Source: Alphaproteobacteria bacterium (GTDB taxonomy: Bacteria; Pseudomonadota; Alphaproteobacteria; Rickettsiales; UBA8987). From it: a stretch of 64,000 nucleotides of DNA. Every line of letters starts with the position of its first letter. Position 1 is the stretch's first letter. Below, one piece after another: positions 1 through 8,478 of this stretch. The notes beneath the pieces are model-generated. The model did not search any database and was not told where the DNA came from. It worked only from the letters and a program-made list of their open reading frames with translations. A program made the translations under genes and the position numbers. The stretch spans positions 186,001-250,000 of the forward strand of contig JAUIFA010000002.1 of the NCBI GenBank assembly GCA_030429625.1, given 5' to 3'.

Positions 1-2
1 TT

Positions 3-989
3 AATCCTAGGATGTTCTTTTTTGACAAGGATAGAGGCGCTGAGATTTTTATCCGTGCTATTGGTGGGATATATTCCATTATCAAACCCGATGGTAATAC
101 GTCGTTTAATCCGTTGCAGCTTTCCAATAATATGGAAAATCGTAATTTTCTTGCCGAGTGGGTAAGAACATTGGCCATTACCACGCATAATGTGCCGCTG
201 ACTCCGGAAGAAAATGATAGGGTTTCAGAGGCCATTGTGGGCAATTATAAAATGCCGGTGGAAAATAGACGTTTGCGCAATATTGTACCGTTCTTAGGGC
301 TGGAGGAGCCGGGCTCGCTGCCTAACCGTTTAAAAATGTGGCACAGTGGGGAAACGCATGCCGGATTATTTGATAATGAGCGGGATAAGTTGGACTTCTC
401 TAAGGCCAGAGTGTTTGGCTTTGAAATGGCACATGTTCTGGCTGATGGGCTATCCCTTAGCCCGATTTTGCTGTATTTATTCCATAAAATTAATATTTCA
501 CTTGATGGCACGCCGACTATTATTGTTCTCGATGAGGCGTGGGCGTTGATTGATAACGATATTTTTGCACCAAAAATTAAAGACTGGCTTAAAGTATTAC
601 GTAAACTTAACGCTTTTGTGATTTTTGCAACGCAAAGTGTGGAGGATGTGGCACATAGTAGAATCAGTGATACGTTGGTGCAGCAAACCGCTACCCAGAT
701 ATTTCTTCCAAATGGAAGAGGAACAGAGGAATATAAACGTACCTTTATGCTTTCTGAGCGTGAGTTCCAGCTGATACGCTCTACCGACCCTTCCAGCCGT
801 TTTTTCCTTGTAAAGCAGGATGAAGATGCAGTGGTTGCTAGGATTGACCTTTCCGGTATGGACGATGTGATCAATGTGTTGTCTGGTCGAGCTGACACAG
901 TAATTCTGTTGGATAGGGTCATTGAAGAAGTGGGTGATAATCCAGACGATTGGCTACCTGTATTTTGTGAGAGAGTTAAAAAAATATAA
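3..989 (+). CDS. virB4: VirB4 type IV secretion ATPase, C-terminal part (5' end outside window)
   Basis: This is the C-terminal portion of the VirB4 ATPase that powers type IV secretion at the inner membrane. The reading frame is open to the window edge, so the Walker A part lies upstream and the ATG at 12 is internal. The start of the visible protein (RMFFFDKDRGAEIFIRAIGG) is the conserved block of the VirB4 core. The Walker B motif IIVLDEAWALI follows around residue 170, and the FATQS segment that usually comes after it is present about 25 residues later. Its TAA stop overlaps the ATG of the next gene (989), so the virB4-virB6 genes are translationally coupled. Family assignment is firm; which T4SS class it serves is inferred from the neighbours. 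Confidence 0.93.
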   Translation, partial: NPRMFFFDKDRGAEIFIRAIGGIYSIIKPDGNTSFNPLQLSNNMENRNFLAEWVRTLAITTHNVPLTPEENDRVSEAIVGNYKMPVENRRLRNIVPFLGLEEPGSLPNRLKMWHSGETHAGLFDNERDKLDFSKARVFGFEMAHVLADGLSLSPILLYLFHKINISLDGTPTIIVLDEAWALIDNDIFAPKIKDWLKVLRKLNAFVIFATQSVEDVAHSRISDTLVQQTATQIFLPNGRGTEEYKRTFMLSEREFQLIRSTDPSSRFFLVKQDEDAVVARIDLSGMDDVINVLSGRADTVILLDRVIEEVGDNPDDWLPVFCERVKKI

Positions 990-2533
990 TGTGTGGATTG
1001 GGTAAAAATATTTTCATGGTAATGGCGGCATTTTTAGTGTTGTTCGCCTCATGGAATGTTTATGCAGATGCCTTGCCAGTAGAGCCGGATTACACCTATG
1101 CCTGTAACGGTGAATTTCAAGCAGGGCTTGATTATAAAGGGGATCCGCTAGTGTATCCACCGGGTACCTTGGTAACGGACAATTATAATAACACAGTTGA
1201 TGTCAGTGGTAATGTCATCCACGCTGACGAACATGTGCCTATGCCGGGTATTTCGTATAAATTAATACGATGCATTGAATATCAGATTGATAAGGTGACA
1301 TGGAATTATGCTGCGATCCTTAACAATACGTTTACTAACATAGTAACGTCGGTTATTGTTTTGTACCTTGTTTTGTTTGGTATTAGAATTGCCATGGGTT
1401 CTATAGAAGCGCCTAAAGGAGAGGTGGTGATCGCCGTGATACAGATCATGGTTATTGCGTATCTTGTCTATGAGGGGGGCGTGCAGGAATATGTTACTAT
1501 ATTCAAACAAGCTCAGAAGGATTTTGCCGCAATGATTACTAATACGGTCAATGTTGGCGCGTTTCAATCGGTCTACCCTGACGGCAATTTCATATGTGAT
1601 TACAGTGAGATATGGTTAAAATTAGACTGCATTCTTTCCAATATATTGGGTGCATCCATTGTAGGTGAGGCAGATGGTCAAAGTGGGTTTGGCACGCACG
1701 GTGTTTTGGCTACTAGCCTGAAAGTTAGTTTAACATTACTTAAGACGATAGCGGGCATAATATTTTCGGGACCACAAGGTATTATTTTTGGTATTATAAC
1801 TTTTATAATCATTGTGGCGATGTTTCTTGTTATCGCACAGGCAATGGCAATATACATTACCTCACTTCTTGCCATCACGCTTCTTGCAGTAGTTGCCCCA
1901 CTTTTCCTGCCAATGATTCTCTTTGAGAAAACAAAAACATATTTTGACAACTGGCTTAGGGAATTGGCATTAAATATATTACAACCCCTTTTAGTTATCG
2001 GGTATATTGCATTTACACTTTCAGTACTTGGCTACATGCTTGATAGAGATTGTTCTCCTCCTGCTGAACCGAACACAGTGCGATGTGGACTTATGAATTT
2101 ATATAAAGACGCGAGAAAAGATCCATCGGTGCATGAAAATGCAGAAGAAATAATGACAGTCAATACAAGAATGTCATCGTATGTTGATGAGGAGCTTAAC
2201 GATTGTAACCCTAGGGCAAAGCAAGAAAACTATGATTGTGGCACTGCCTATACCGCCCACTTTTTATTTAGTCGTGATTTTACAGAAGACATAGAAAAGA
2301 AAGTTGTTTTCTTAAGAGAACTTATCATGGTTATGATTTTATTGGTAGCAATGGCTGGGATTATGCAGGATATTTTACAAAGTGCGGCGAATATGGTGGG
2401 GCTTCCACTGGCAAGCCCTCATCAAAAATTTAATTTTTATGGCGGAGCTGGGCGGGCATTGTCCTCCAGGGCTGCTAAACTTAGAAAAAATGGTACGAAA
2501 GCGGTGAAAGCAGCGATGCAGGGAAAAGGATAA
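989..2533 (+). CDS. virB6: VirB6/TrbL-family type IV secretion membrane protein (copy 1)
   Basis: A 514-residue polytopic inner-membrane protein of the VirB6/TrbL family, which forms part of the T4SS inner-membrane channel. An N-terminal signal-like segment (about residues 7-26) is followed by a periplasmic Cys-containing region and then several hydrophobic helices (about 110-170, 240-350 and 430-460). The pattern matches the family core, including the stretch ITLLAVVAPLFLPMILFEKT. The start overlaps the virB4 stop. It is the first of three tandem virB6 genes, as in rickettsial rvh clusters (established knowledge). The tail is basic (SRAAKLRKNGTKAVKAAM), consistent with a cytoplasmic end. Confidence 0.88.
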   Translation: MCGLGKNIFMVMAAFLVLFASWNVYADALPVEPDYTYACNGEFQAGLDYKGDPLVYPPGTLVTDNYNNTVDVSGNVIHADEHVPMPGISYKLIRCIEYQIDKVTWNYAAILNNTFTNIVTSVIVLYLVLFGIRIAMGSIEAPKGEVVIAVIQIMVIAYLVYEGGVQEYVTIFKQAQKDFAAMITNTVNVGAFQSVYPDGNFICDYSEIWLKLDCILSNILGASIVGEADGQSGFGTHGVLATSLKVSLTLLKTIAGIIFSGPQGIIFGIITFIIIVAMFLVIAQAMAIYITSLLAITLLAVVAPLFLPMILFEKTKTYFDNWLRELALNILQPLLVIGYIAFTLSVLGYMLDRDCSPPAEPNTVRCGLMNLYKDARKDPSVHENAEEIMTVNTRMSSYVDEELNDCNPRAKQENYDCGTAYTAHFLFSRDFTEDIEKKVVFLRELIMVMILLVAMAGIMQDILQSAANMVGLPLASPHQKFNFYGGAGRALSSRAAKLRKNGTKAVKAAMQGKG

Positions 2534-2540
2534 CCATTAA

Positions 2541-4184
2541 ATGTTAATATTAAATAAACATAGCGATGTATATAGCAAGGTAGCAATTGTGCTTGCCTGC
2601 ATCTTTGTCTATGTTTTCCCTTTAGATGCGTTTGCGTTTACACCATCTGTGTGTCCATTTAAAGCAGAAAAATTAACCGAAAGTCTTATCACATGTATCG
2701 ATGGCTATTTAAGCAATATGATCGAGGAATTTATCAATAGATTTGTTACGGTGATGGGAAATTTTGTGGCAACAATAGCCGTTATCGTAATCATTATTTA
2801 TGGTTATAGGGTAGCAATGGGTGCAATAAATAAGCCAATTGCGGAAACCGTTACACTGGTGATAAAATTAATGATTGTCAGTGTTTTTGCTTTAAACGCT
2901 GATGGTATATTGGTTGCGTATCGCGATGGGGTAGTCGATGCCATGCATATTATCGGCGATTTCTTTTCTCGGCAGCTTTATACCTCGATGGATTGTGAAA
3001 TTGTGCCAGTCGAGTTTGACCCTGATGATCCGTTTAATGCTGCAGAGAGTCATACTAATGAAGAAAGATTCCGCAGCATTTTCTCTGTTTTTGATTGTGC
3101 TTTGAATAAGGTGTTCGGCTTTGAATATATAAACACTAAAAATGTTGTAATTTTTATTACAGTTGTTGGCGGTCTTTTATACAGTTCATTTGGTGTGCAG
3201 GTACTGATGCTGGCTGTGTCTTTGGTGGTATCAATGATTACTTCGGTTGTCTGGACATTATTTTTGTATTTACAAGCGATGTTTGCGTTGACAATATTAA
3301 TGGGAATTGCTCCTTTGGTACTTCCGTTCCTGTTGTTTAACAAATTCCAAATTGTTACAGAAAGATGGTGGAAGTTTATCATCGTATACAGCTTACAGCC
3401 CATCGTTGCGACGGCCTTCTTAGGTTTAATGCTTGCGGTAATTACATTCATGGCACAACAATTGATGACGATGAATCATAATGCGTTAGAGCTTTTACAG
3501 GACGACAATGCCAAAACACATAGAGTGATGTTTAATAGTAAAGACATTTCTATCAGAGAGCAGGATTTTGATGCGACGGTACAATATCAGCAGGAGGCTT
3601 TGGACAGTACATTATACCCCAATCAGTGGAGTGGATATAACGATGTGGGTGCCGACACATTCTCAACCTTATATGGTGATGGCCTAGCACCAAAGCCGGT
3701 TGTTGATTTACAAGATGAAGACCATGGTATGATGCAAAAATTGTGGCAGGGGTTAAGAAGAAAGTTTGAGAATGTAGGCTATCTGTTTCATAAAATAAAA
3801 GAAGATGGGCTTTTTGCTGGCCCGGCAAACTTTGCCCTTGAGGCAGTGGCTTCGAAAATGTTGCGTAAGCATCAATCCACAATCACCGTTCCTTCTTTGC
3901 CTTGGACCGCAAAAACAATATTTATATGGATAATGTATTTGCTTACAACAGTGTTATTGTTCCTATTACTTGAGGCATTCTTAAAGAAAATTCCTAGCTT
4001 GTTGGATAATTTTGTTGCTGGTCAACAAGTGGCAGACTTAAGCGCCGTATCAGGTGGAGAGCAGTGGCAGAGAAATACTTTAAGTTCTGTCGAAAAAATT
4101 GCTAATGCTGGTATGAGGGAACAACATAATGCAGAAAGAAAGGCTTTTAGCGGCATAGGTATAGGTAGTTTTGTGCGCAGATAA
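2541..4184 (+). CDS. virB6: VirB6/TrbL-family type IV secretion membrane protein (copy 2)
   Basis: A 547-residue VirB6-type protein, seven bases after copy 1 in the same operon. It has an N-terminal signal-like helix (about residues 12-33), a short Cys-containing extracytoplasmic loop, and clusters of hydrophobic helices around 70-100, 200-310 and 450-480. The core ILMGIAPLVLPFLLFNKF parallels the same region of copy 1 and shows common descent. A long hydrophilic insertion (about 330-450) separates the last helices from the core. Multiple divergent VirB6 proteins in one T4SS are typical of Rickettsiales; whether they form one hetero-oligomeric channel is unknown. Confidence 0.87.
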   Translation: MLILNKHSDVYSKVAIVLACIFVYVFPLDAFAFTPSVCPFKAEKLTESLITCIDGYLSNMIEEFINRFVTVMGNFVATIAVIVIIIYGYRVAMGAINKPIAETVTLVIKLMIVSVFALNADGILVAYRDGVVDAMHIIGDFFSRQLYTSMDCEIVPVEFDPDDPFNAAESHTNEERFRSIFSVFDCALNKVFGFEYINTKNVVIFITVVGGLLYSSFGVQVLMLAVSLVVSMITSVVWTLFLYLQAMFALTILMGIAPLVLPFLLFNKFQIVTERWWKFIIVYSLQPIVATAFLGLMLAVITFMAQQLMTMNHNALELLQDDNAKTHRVMFNSKDISIREQDFDATVQYQQEALDSTLYPNQWSGYNDVGADTFSTLYGDGLAPKPVVDLQDEDHGMMQKLWQGLRRKFENVGYLFHKIKEDGLFAGPANFALEAVASKMLRKHQSTITVPSLPWTAKTIFIWIMYLLTTVLLFLLLEAFLKKIPSLLDNFVAGQQVADLSAVSGGEQWQRNTLSSVEKIANAGMREQHNAERKAFSGIGIGSFVRR

Positions 4185-4195
4185 GGAGAGACAAC

Positions 4196-6010
4196 ATGAA
4201 CATGGCCAAAAATCTTTTAATTATTATTTGTTTGATTATGCTTACATCCTGTTCTGATGACATAGATTCGGATGTGGATGATAGTGGTAATAATAATAGT
4301 TGCGTCAATGTAAAAGCCGCAATGAATGTTCTTGGTCCAAACGATCCGATACCTAATGTGTTTAGAATTCCTACGCCGGGTGATGAAGTAAAATTTATTA
4401 GGCTTCCGGATGATGTGGCAGGTCCTCCACAACCAATGCCGGATATGCCGCCAGTGACATGGGTGGTGCATGTGATTACCGAGGCTATGGGCGTTGGGGC
4501 ACAAAAGCTTTTTGAAGGAATCAATGATTCGACGGATGGCATTGGTTTTGAAAAGATTATTAAACTCTGTATCGTATTGTCCATTATGTATTATGGAGCC
4601 TCTATATTAATCGGAGCGACTCAGGCCAATACCCAGACAGCCATTTTCTTTTTTATGAAAATAGTTATTATATGGTATCTTGCTACAGACTGGCCACATT
4701 TTAAAGATTTTGTGGTAGATGGGGTGGAGGGACTTGTTCTGGACCTCTCCGGTACGATGGCCAATGTGTTTTCGGGAGTGCCATTGGTGGATCCCAATGC
4801 AGACCCATCGGATCCTGCGCCTGTGGTGCCATATGCTTTTTCCTACACGTTTGAATCAGTCGACAGAACGTTGTTTATGTTCTTTTCTAGTGGATTCTGG
4901 AAGGTTCTGTTGGCAATGGCTCGCTCTGGCTGGGCATTTTTCTTTGCAGTTATTCTGATCATTGTTATTGCCTATTATTTATGGGGTGTTCTTGGTGCTA
5001 TTAGGGTATATTTGATGTCTCTTATAGCACGGCATTTACTCTATGCTGTGGCACCAATATATTTTACATTTATGCTGTTTAAGAAAACAGAATCTTTATT
5101 TTTTGCATGGTTGGAGCAAATGGTCAGCTTTAGCCTGCAGCCTATTTTCTTATTTGCATTTTTTGGGATGTTTAACATCATGATTATCAATTTTATCCAG
5201 AGTGCAGTTGTTACTAGCGATAGTGTTGAGGTATGTGTAACTTCTATATTTCCAGAAGCATCTTTCTTTAGTTGGATTAAATTCTGGGGTTTTAAGCCAG
5301 AGCAGCAAGGTCCTGGTGCTGAAGTGCCTCTTAATTGGTGGGCACTAATAGCGCTTTGTGTTTTAGCACGCATGATGTTAGAAATGACAGAGTGGTGTGT
5401 TGAAGTTGCTGCGCGGATATCTGGTGGTCTTGTCACTGTTTCTGCTCCGGTACGTGGGTGGGATGACACCAAAGATAGGCATGGCAATACTCAGAAGGGT
5501 TTCAAAAGTAACATGAAGGTAAAAAGAAATCAGGCTATTTTTGGTGCCGCCCGAGGAGGAATTGGTGCTGCTAAAGGCGCAACTGTTGGAAACGTAGTCA
5601 AAGGATATGATGGAAAAACTAGATTACGCGGTGGTCTCTTTAATGCAGCATGGCATACGGCCAGAAGTGCATATAAAGGCGCAAGGGATTCGGGCACCGG
5701 TGCTGCAAGATTCACCGGTGGTTTAGGGGGGTTCGCGTCTGGAGCTTGGCAGGGTCTTAAGGGTGCTGCTGTTGGTGGCTGGGAAGGTGCTAAAAGACCT
5801 GAAAACCGTTATAAAGGTAAAGGTGGGGCTGGCAGCGGAGGAGACTCAACGGTACGTCCTGACAGCTCACATGGTGCTTCTTCTCCAGGTTCTTCTGGCA
5901 GAAGTGGTAATATCAAGGACAGTGGTGGTTCTTCCTCTGGTCGTGGTGGTGATTCTGGTGGTGTGGACACACAACGTACTCCTCCACGAAACGAAAGACC
6001 CGAGGATTAG
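4196..6010 (+). CDS. virB6: VirB6/TrbL-family protein with lipoprotein signal (copy 3)
   Basis: A 604-residue VirB6-type protein and the third tandem copy. The N-terminus MNMAKNLLIIICLIMLTSCS has a lipobox (LTSC, Cys at residue 19), so the mature protein would start as a lipoprotein, unusual for a polytopic VirB6. The hydrophobic core lies at about residues 120-160 and 230-420 and contains HLLYAVAPIYFTFMLFKKTE, equivalent to the core of copies 1 and 2. The last 180 residues are rich in Gly, Ser and Arg and look disordered. A Shine-Dalgarno (aaggaga) precedes the ATG. The long extracytoplasmic or cytoplasmic tail could reach other apparatus parts (inference). Confidence 0.85.
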   Translation: MNMAKNLLIIICLIMLTSCSDDIDSDVDDSGNNNSCVNVKAAMNVLGPNDPIPNVFRIPTPGDEVKFIRLPDDVAGPPQPMPDMPPVTWVVHVITEAMGVGAQKLFEGINDSTDGIGFEKIIKLCIVLSIMYYGASILIGATQANTQTAIFFFMKIVIIWYLATDWPHFKDFVVDGVEGLVLDLSGTMANVFSGVPLVDPNADPSDPAPVVPYAFSYTFESVDRTLFMFFSSGFWKVLLAMARSGWAFFFAVILIIVIAYYLWGVLGAIRVYLMSLIARHLLYAVAPIYFTFMLFKKTESLFFAWLEQMVSFSLQPIFLFAFFGMFNIMIINFIQSAVVTSDSVEVCVTSIFPEASFFSWIKFWGFKPEQQGPGAEVPLNWWALIALCVLARMMLEMTEWCVEVAARISGGLVTVSAPVRGWDDTKDRHGNTQKGFKSNMKVKRNQAIFGAARGGIGAAKGATVGNVVKGYDGKTRLRGGLFNAAWHTARSAYKGARDSGTGAARFTGGLGGFASGAWQGLKGAAVGGWEGAKRPENRYKGKGGAGSGGDSTVRPDSSHGASSPGSSGRSGNIKDSGGSSSGRGGDSGGVDTQRTPPRNERPED

Positions 6011-6109
6011 AGTTATTATCACCGGTTAACAAATTGGTGCTTGATGAATTGATTATAATGAGTAATATGTGTATAGACATATTTATAACTGTTGAAGAGA
6101 GAATTTATT

Positions 6110-6259
6110 ATGCGTGTTATAGTGCTATTAGTTGTTATGCTTTGTGTGGTGCAGGGCTGTTCACCAAAGACTCCTCCATTAAAAAGCCCTTGTGTTGGTG
6201 CTGAAGATAGCCCTTGTGGTCCGCGTAGCCCGATTAATGATGGGTGGCTATTCTCATAA
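6110..6259 (+). CDS. Small VirB7-like lipoprotein (49 aa)
   Basis: A 49-codon ORF lying in the gap between virB6 copy 3 and the terminator at 6285. It starts MRVIVLLVVMLCVVQGC, a lipoprotein signal with lipobox VVQGC (Cys 17). The mature part is about 33 residues and contains two SPC motifs (SPCVGAEDSPCGPRSP) and a Trp near the end. An aagagag Shine-Dalgarno sits about 9 bases upstream, and a TATAAT box (6054-6059) lies 50 bases before the start. Small lipoproteins of this size in T4SS clusters are VirB7, which anchors VirB9 in the outer-membrane core. Size, signal and context support that; sequence identity was not tested. Confidence 0.7.
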   Translation: MRVIVLLVVMLCVVQGCSPKTPPLKSPCVGAEDSPCGPRSPINDGWLFS

Positions 6260-6284
6260 TCCATGATGGATTGTGACATCTCGC

Positions 6285-6318
6285 AAAAAGCGTGGGCTAG
6301 GTTTGCCTACGCTTTTTT
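6285..6318 (+). terminator. Rho-independent terminator of the T4SS operon
   Basis: A 13-bp stem (arms aaaaagcgtgggc and gcctacgcttttt, one G-T pair) with a 7-base loop and a run of T ends transcription after the VirB7-like gene and before thrB. Confidence 0.85.
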
Positions 6319-6354
6319 GTTGCTTGGAACAAAACATAAATTTGAAAGACTATA

Positions 6355-7323
6355 ATGGCAGTTTACACACACATTACGCACCAGCAGTTTACAGAGCTAC
6401 TTGACCAGTATGACATTGGCAATCTTGTGAGTTTTAAAGGAGTAGCTGAGGGGGTATCTAATACAAACTATCTTCTTAAAACTGATAAGGATAGTTATAT
6501 TGCGACTATCTATGAAAAAAGTACGGATTGTTCACATTTGCCGTTTTATTGGGGGCTGATGGAGCATTTGCATGGTGATGGCATACCTTGTCCAGTGCCG
6601 ATTAAAGATAAGAAAGGTGAGATACTAAAGACAGTCGACGGCTGTCCGTTTGCTATTGTGAGTTTTTTAAAAGGCAAATGGCCAAAAAACATTCGCAATA
6701 TTCACTGCATGGAAGTCGGTAAAATTATGGCGCGGATGCATATTTCTGCTCGTAGCTTTGATCAGAAACTGGCTAATCCTCTCTCAGTTGATGCGTGGAA
6801 CAATACATATAATGGGATGCGGGATAAGGTTGCTGAGGTATTTTCTGTGCAGGTGGCCGATGAGATTTCTCAGGCCTTAGAGTATATTAAACAGCATTGG
6901 CCAGAAAAAGGTAGGCTGCCTGATGGGGTTATTCACGGAGATTTATTTCCGGACAATGTGTTTTTTCAGGCAGATGTAGTTTCAGGTTTGTTGGATTTTT
7001 ATCTTTCTTGTAATGACCTGTTTGCCTACGACGTGGCCATTACCTTAAACGCGTGGTGTTTTGAGCATGGTACGGAATTTAATATTACCAAGGCCAGAGC
7101 ATTGCTGAAGGGGTATAATCAGGTTAAGCCTTTTACCGAAAATGAGCTTGAGGCGTTACCGGTTTTGTGTGTGGGAGCTTCTATGCGCTTTTTGGTCAGC
7201 CGCCTATACGACTATCTCTATCAGGTGGAAGGTGCGGTGGTGAACGTCAAGGACCCTAGCGAATATCTAAAGAAATTACGCTTTCATCTTCAGGTGAAAA
7301 AGCATGGAGAATATGGTTTATAA
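6355..7323 (+). CDS. thrB: Homoserine kinase (aminoglycoside phosphotransferase fold)
   Basis: Phosphorylates L-homoserine with ATP in threonine biosynthesis. The 322-residue protein is of the alphaproteobacterial ThrB type with the choline-kinase/APH fold, not the GHMP type. The catalytic loop HGDLFPDNVFF (His194, Asp196, Asn201) is followed by the LLDFYLSCND segment, equivalent to the metal-binding DF motif. The N-terminal GVSNTNYLL block is the nucleotide-binding loop. Length fits the family. It follows the T4SS terminator, so it begins a new unit, and it converges on dapB with one base between the stops. Both neighbours belong to aspartate-family amino acid synthesis. Confidence 0.9.
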   Translation: MAVYTHITHQQFTELLDQYDIGNLVSFKGVAEGVSNTNYLLKTDKDSYIATIYEKSTDCSHLPFYWGLMEHLHGDGIPCPVPIKDKKGEILKTVDGCPFAIVSFLKGKWPKNIRNIHCMEVGKIMARMHISARSFDQKLANPLSVDAWNNTYNGMRDKVAEVFSVQVADEISQALEYIKQHWPEKGRLPDGVIHGDLFPDNVFFQADVVSGLLDFYLSCNDLFAYDVAITLNAWCFEHGTEFNITKARALLKGYNQVKPFTENELEALPVLCVGASMRFLVSRLYDYLYQVEGAVVNVKDPSEYLKKLRFHLQVKKHGEYGL

Positions 7324-7324
7324 T

Positions 7325-8140
7325 TTAGTTTAAGCCCAGCACATCCTGCATTGAAAACAAACCATTTCCGCTTGATTGTGTCCAGATCGCAGCACGTATA
7401 GCACCCCTTGCAAAGATATTACGGCTTGAAGCTTTGTGCGTTAATTCAATTCTTTCTCCTTCATCGGCAAAGATAACACTATGTTCTCCAATCACATCAC
7501 CTCCGCGCAAGGTTGCAAAGCCAATTTCACCCTTTTGACGCTCACCAACCTGTCCTTCACGGCTGTAGCAGGCAACATCACTCAGAGCAACATTGCGTCC
7601 TTCTGCTGCCGCACGTCCAAGGCCAAGAGCCGTACCTGAAGGCGCATCCACTTTATGCTTGTGGTGCATTTCAACAATCTCGATGTCCACTGAATCGTCT
7701 AAGGTGGCTGCTACTTTTTCCACAAGGCCAAGCAGTAGGTTTACCCCGATGCTCATATTGGGAGCAAACACAATCACATTGTCTTTAGCGTAATTTTCCA
7801 GCTCTGAGATTTGAGAGCCGGTAAGTCCGGTAGTGCCAATAACAACAGGGGTTTTTAAGCGGGTGCAAATTTCAACACATTCAAGTGTGGAAGAGGGCGA
7901 GGTGAAATCAACAATCACATCAGCTTGGCTAACAAAGGATTCAATATCGTCTGTGGCGACAAGACCCAATGTGTCCAATCCGGCCAATTCTCCTAGATCT
8001 TTTCCCAAGGCGCTGCTGGAGCCACTTACCAGACCACCGGAAAGAGTACAGCCATGCGTATTGATAACTTCTGCAAGCAATGTTCTGCCCATACGTCCGG
8101 AGCAGCCAAAAATCCCAATATTTAAACTTTCCATTTTCAT
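7325..8140 (-). CDS. dapB: 4-hydroxy-tetrahydrodipicolinate reductase
   Basis: Reduces 4-hydroxy-tetrahydrodipicolinate with NAD(P)H in lysine and meso-diaminopimelate synthesis, so the organism probably makes peptidoglycan precursors itself. The nucleotide-binding motif is GCSGRMG (residues 12-18). The catalytic HHKHK with the following DAPSGTA (about 159-171) is fully conserved, and GTTG at about 102 matches the family. At 271 residues it is of normal length. An alternative start is the Met at codon 3; neither has a strong Shine-Dalgarno. It is convergent with thrB. Confidence 0.95.
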   Translation of the reverse strand: MKMESLNIGIFGCSGRMGRTLLAEVINTHGCTLSGGLVSGSSSALGKDLGELAGLDTLGLVATDDIESFVSQADVIVDFTSPSSTLECVEICTRLKTPVVIGTTGLTGSQISELENYAKDNVIVFAPNMSIGVNLLLGLVEKVAATLDDSVDIEIVEMHHKHKVDAPSGTALGLGRAAAEGRNVALSDVACYSREGQVGERQKGEIGFATLRGGDVIGEHSVIFADEGERIELTHKASSRNIFARGAIRAAIWTQSSGNGLFSMQDVLGLN

Positions 8141-8205
8141 TTGCTTTTAGTCCATTTTAAAAATATATTCCACCTGTCTTTTAGAATATATGAGATAATA
8201 AGTCC

Positions 8206-8478
8206 ATGTTAAAGATTTTGCTGAAATTCTGGCCGGCCATTACTCCAATTGTGTTGTTTGGGTTGTGGTATGCGCTATCGCGTAAAAAAAAGGAGACTCC
8301 CAAGCTGTCGGAAAAAGAGGCGGCGTTGTGGCGTTGGACATTGTTATTTTCGATTGTTGCCGCTTTTTGTTGCCTGTTGTGGATTGCTCTTGCAACAGAA
8401 AAAAATGTCAATGGGGAGTATGTCCCACCTTCGTATCAGGGGGGTAAAATTATCCCGGGTCATGTGGAAAATAAATAA
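8206..8478 (+). CDS. DUF6111-like small membrane protein
   Basis: A 90-residue protein with two hydrophobic helices (about residues 6-24 and 45-63) separated by a charged loop. It ends in YVPPSYQGGKIIPGHVENK, which resembles the conserved tail of the DUF6111 family as I recall it. In many Alphaproteobacteria such a gene lies just upstream of cca. Here its stop overlaps the cca start (TAATG at 8476-8480), so they are coupled. Function is unknown. Confidence 0.72.
   Translation: MLKILLKFWPAITPIVLFGLWYALSRKKKETPKLSEKEAALWRWTLLFSIVAAFCCLLWIALATEKNVNGEYVPPSYQGGKIIPGHVENK

Noticed and set aside
245-922. Minus-strand ORF of 225 codons opposite virB4
   Set aside because: Antisense to a conserved gene, no recognisable protein family.
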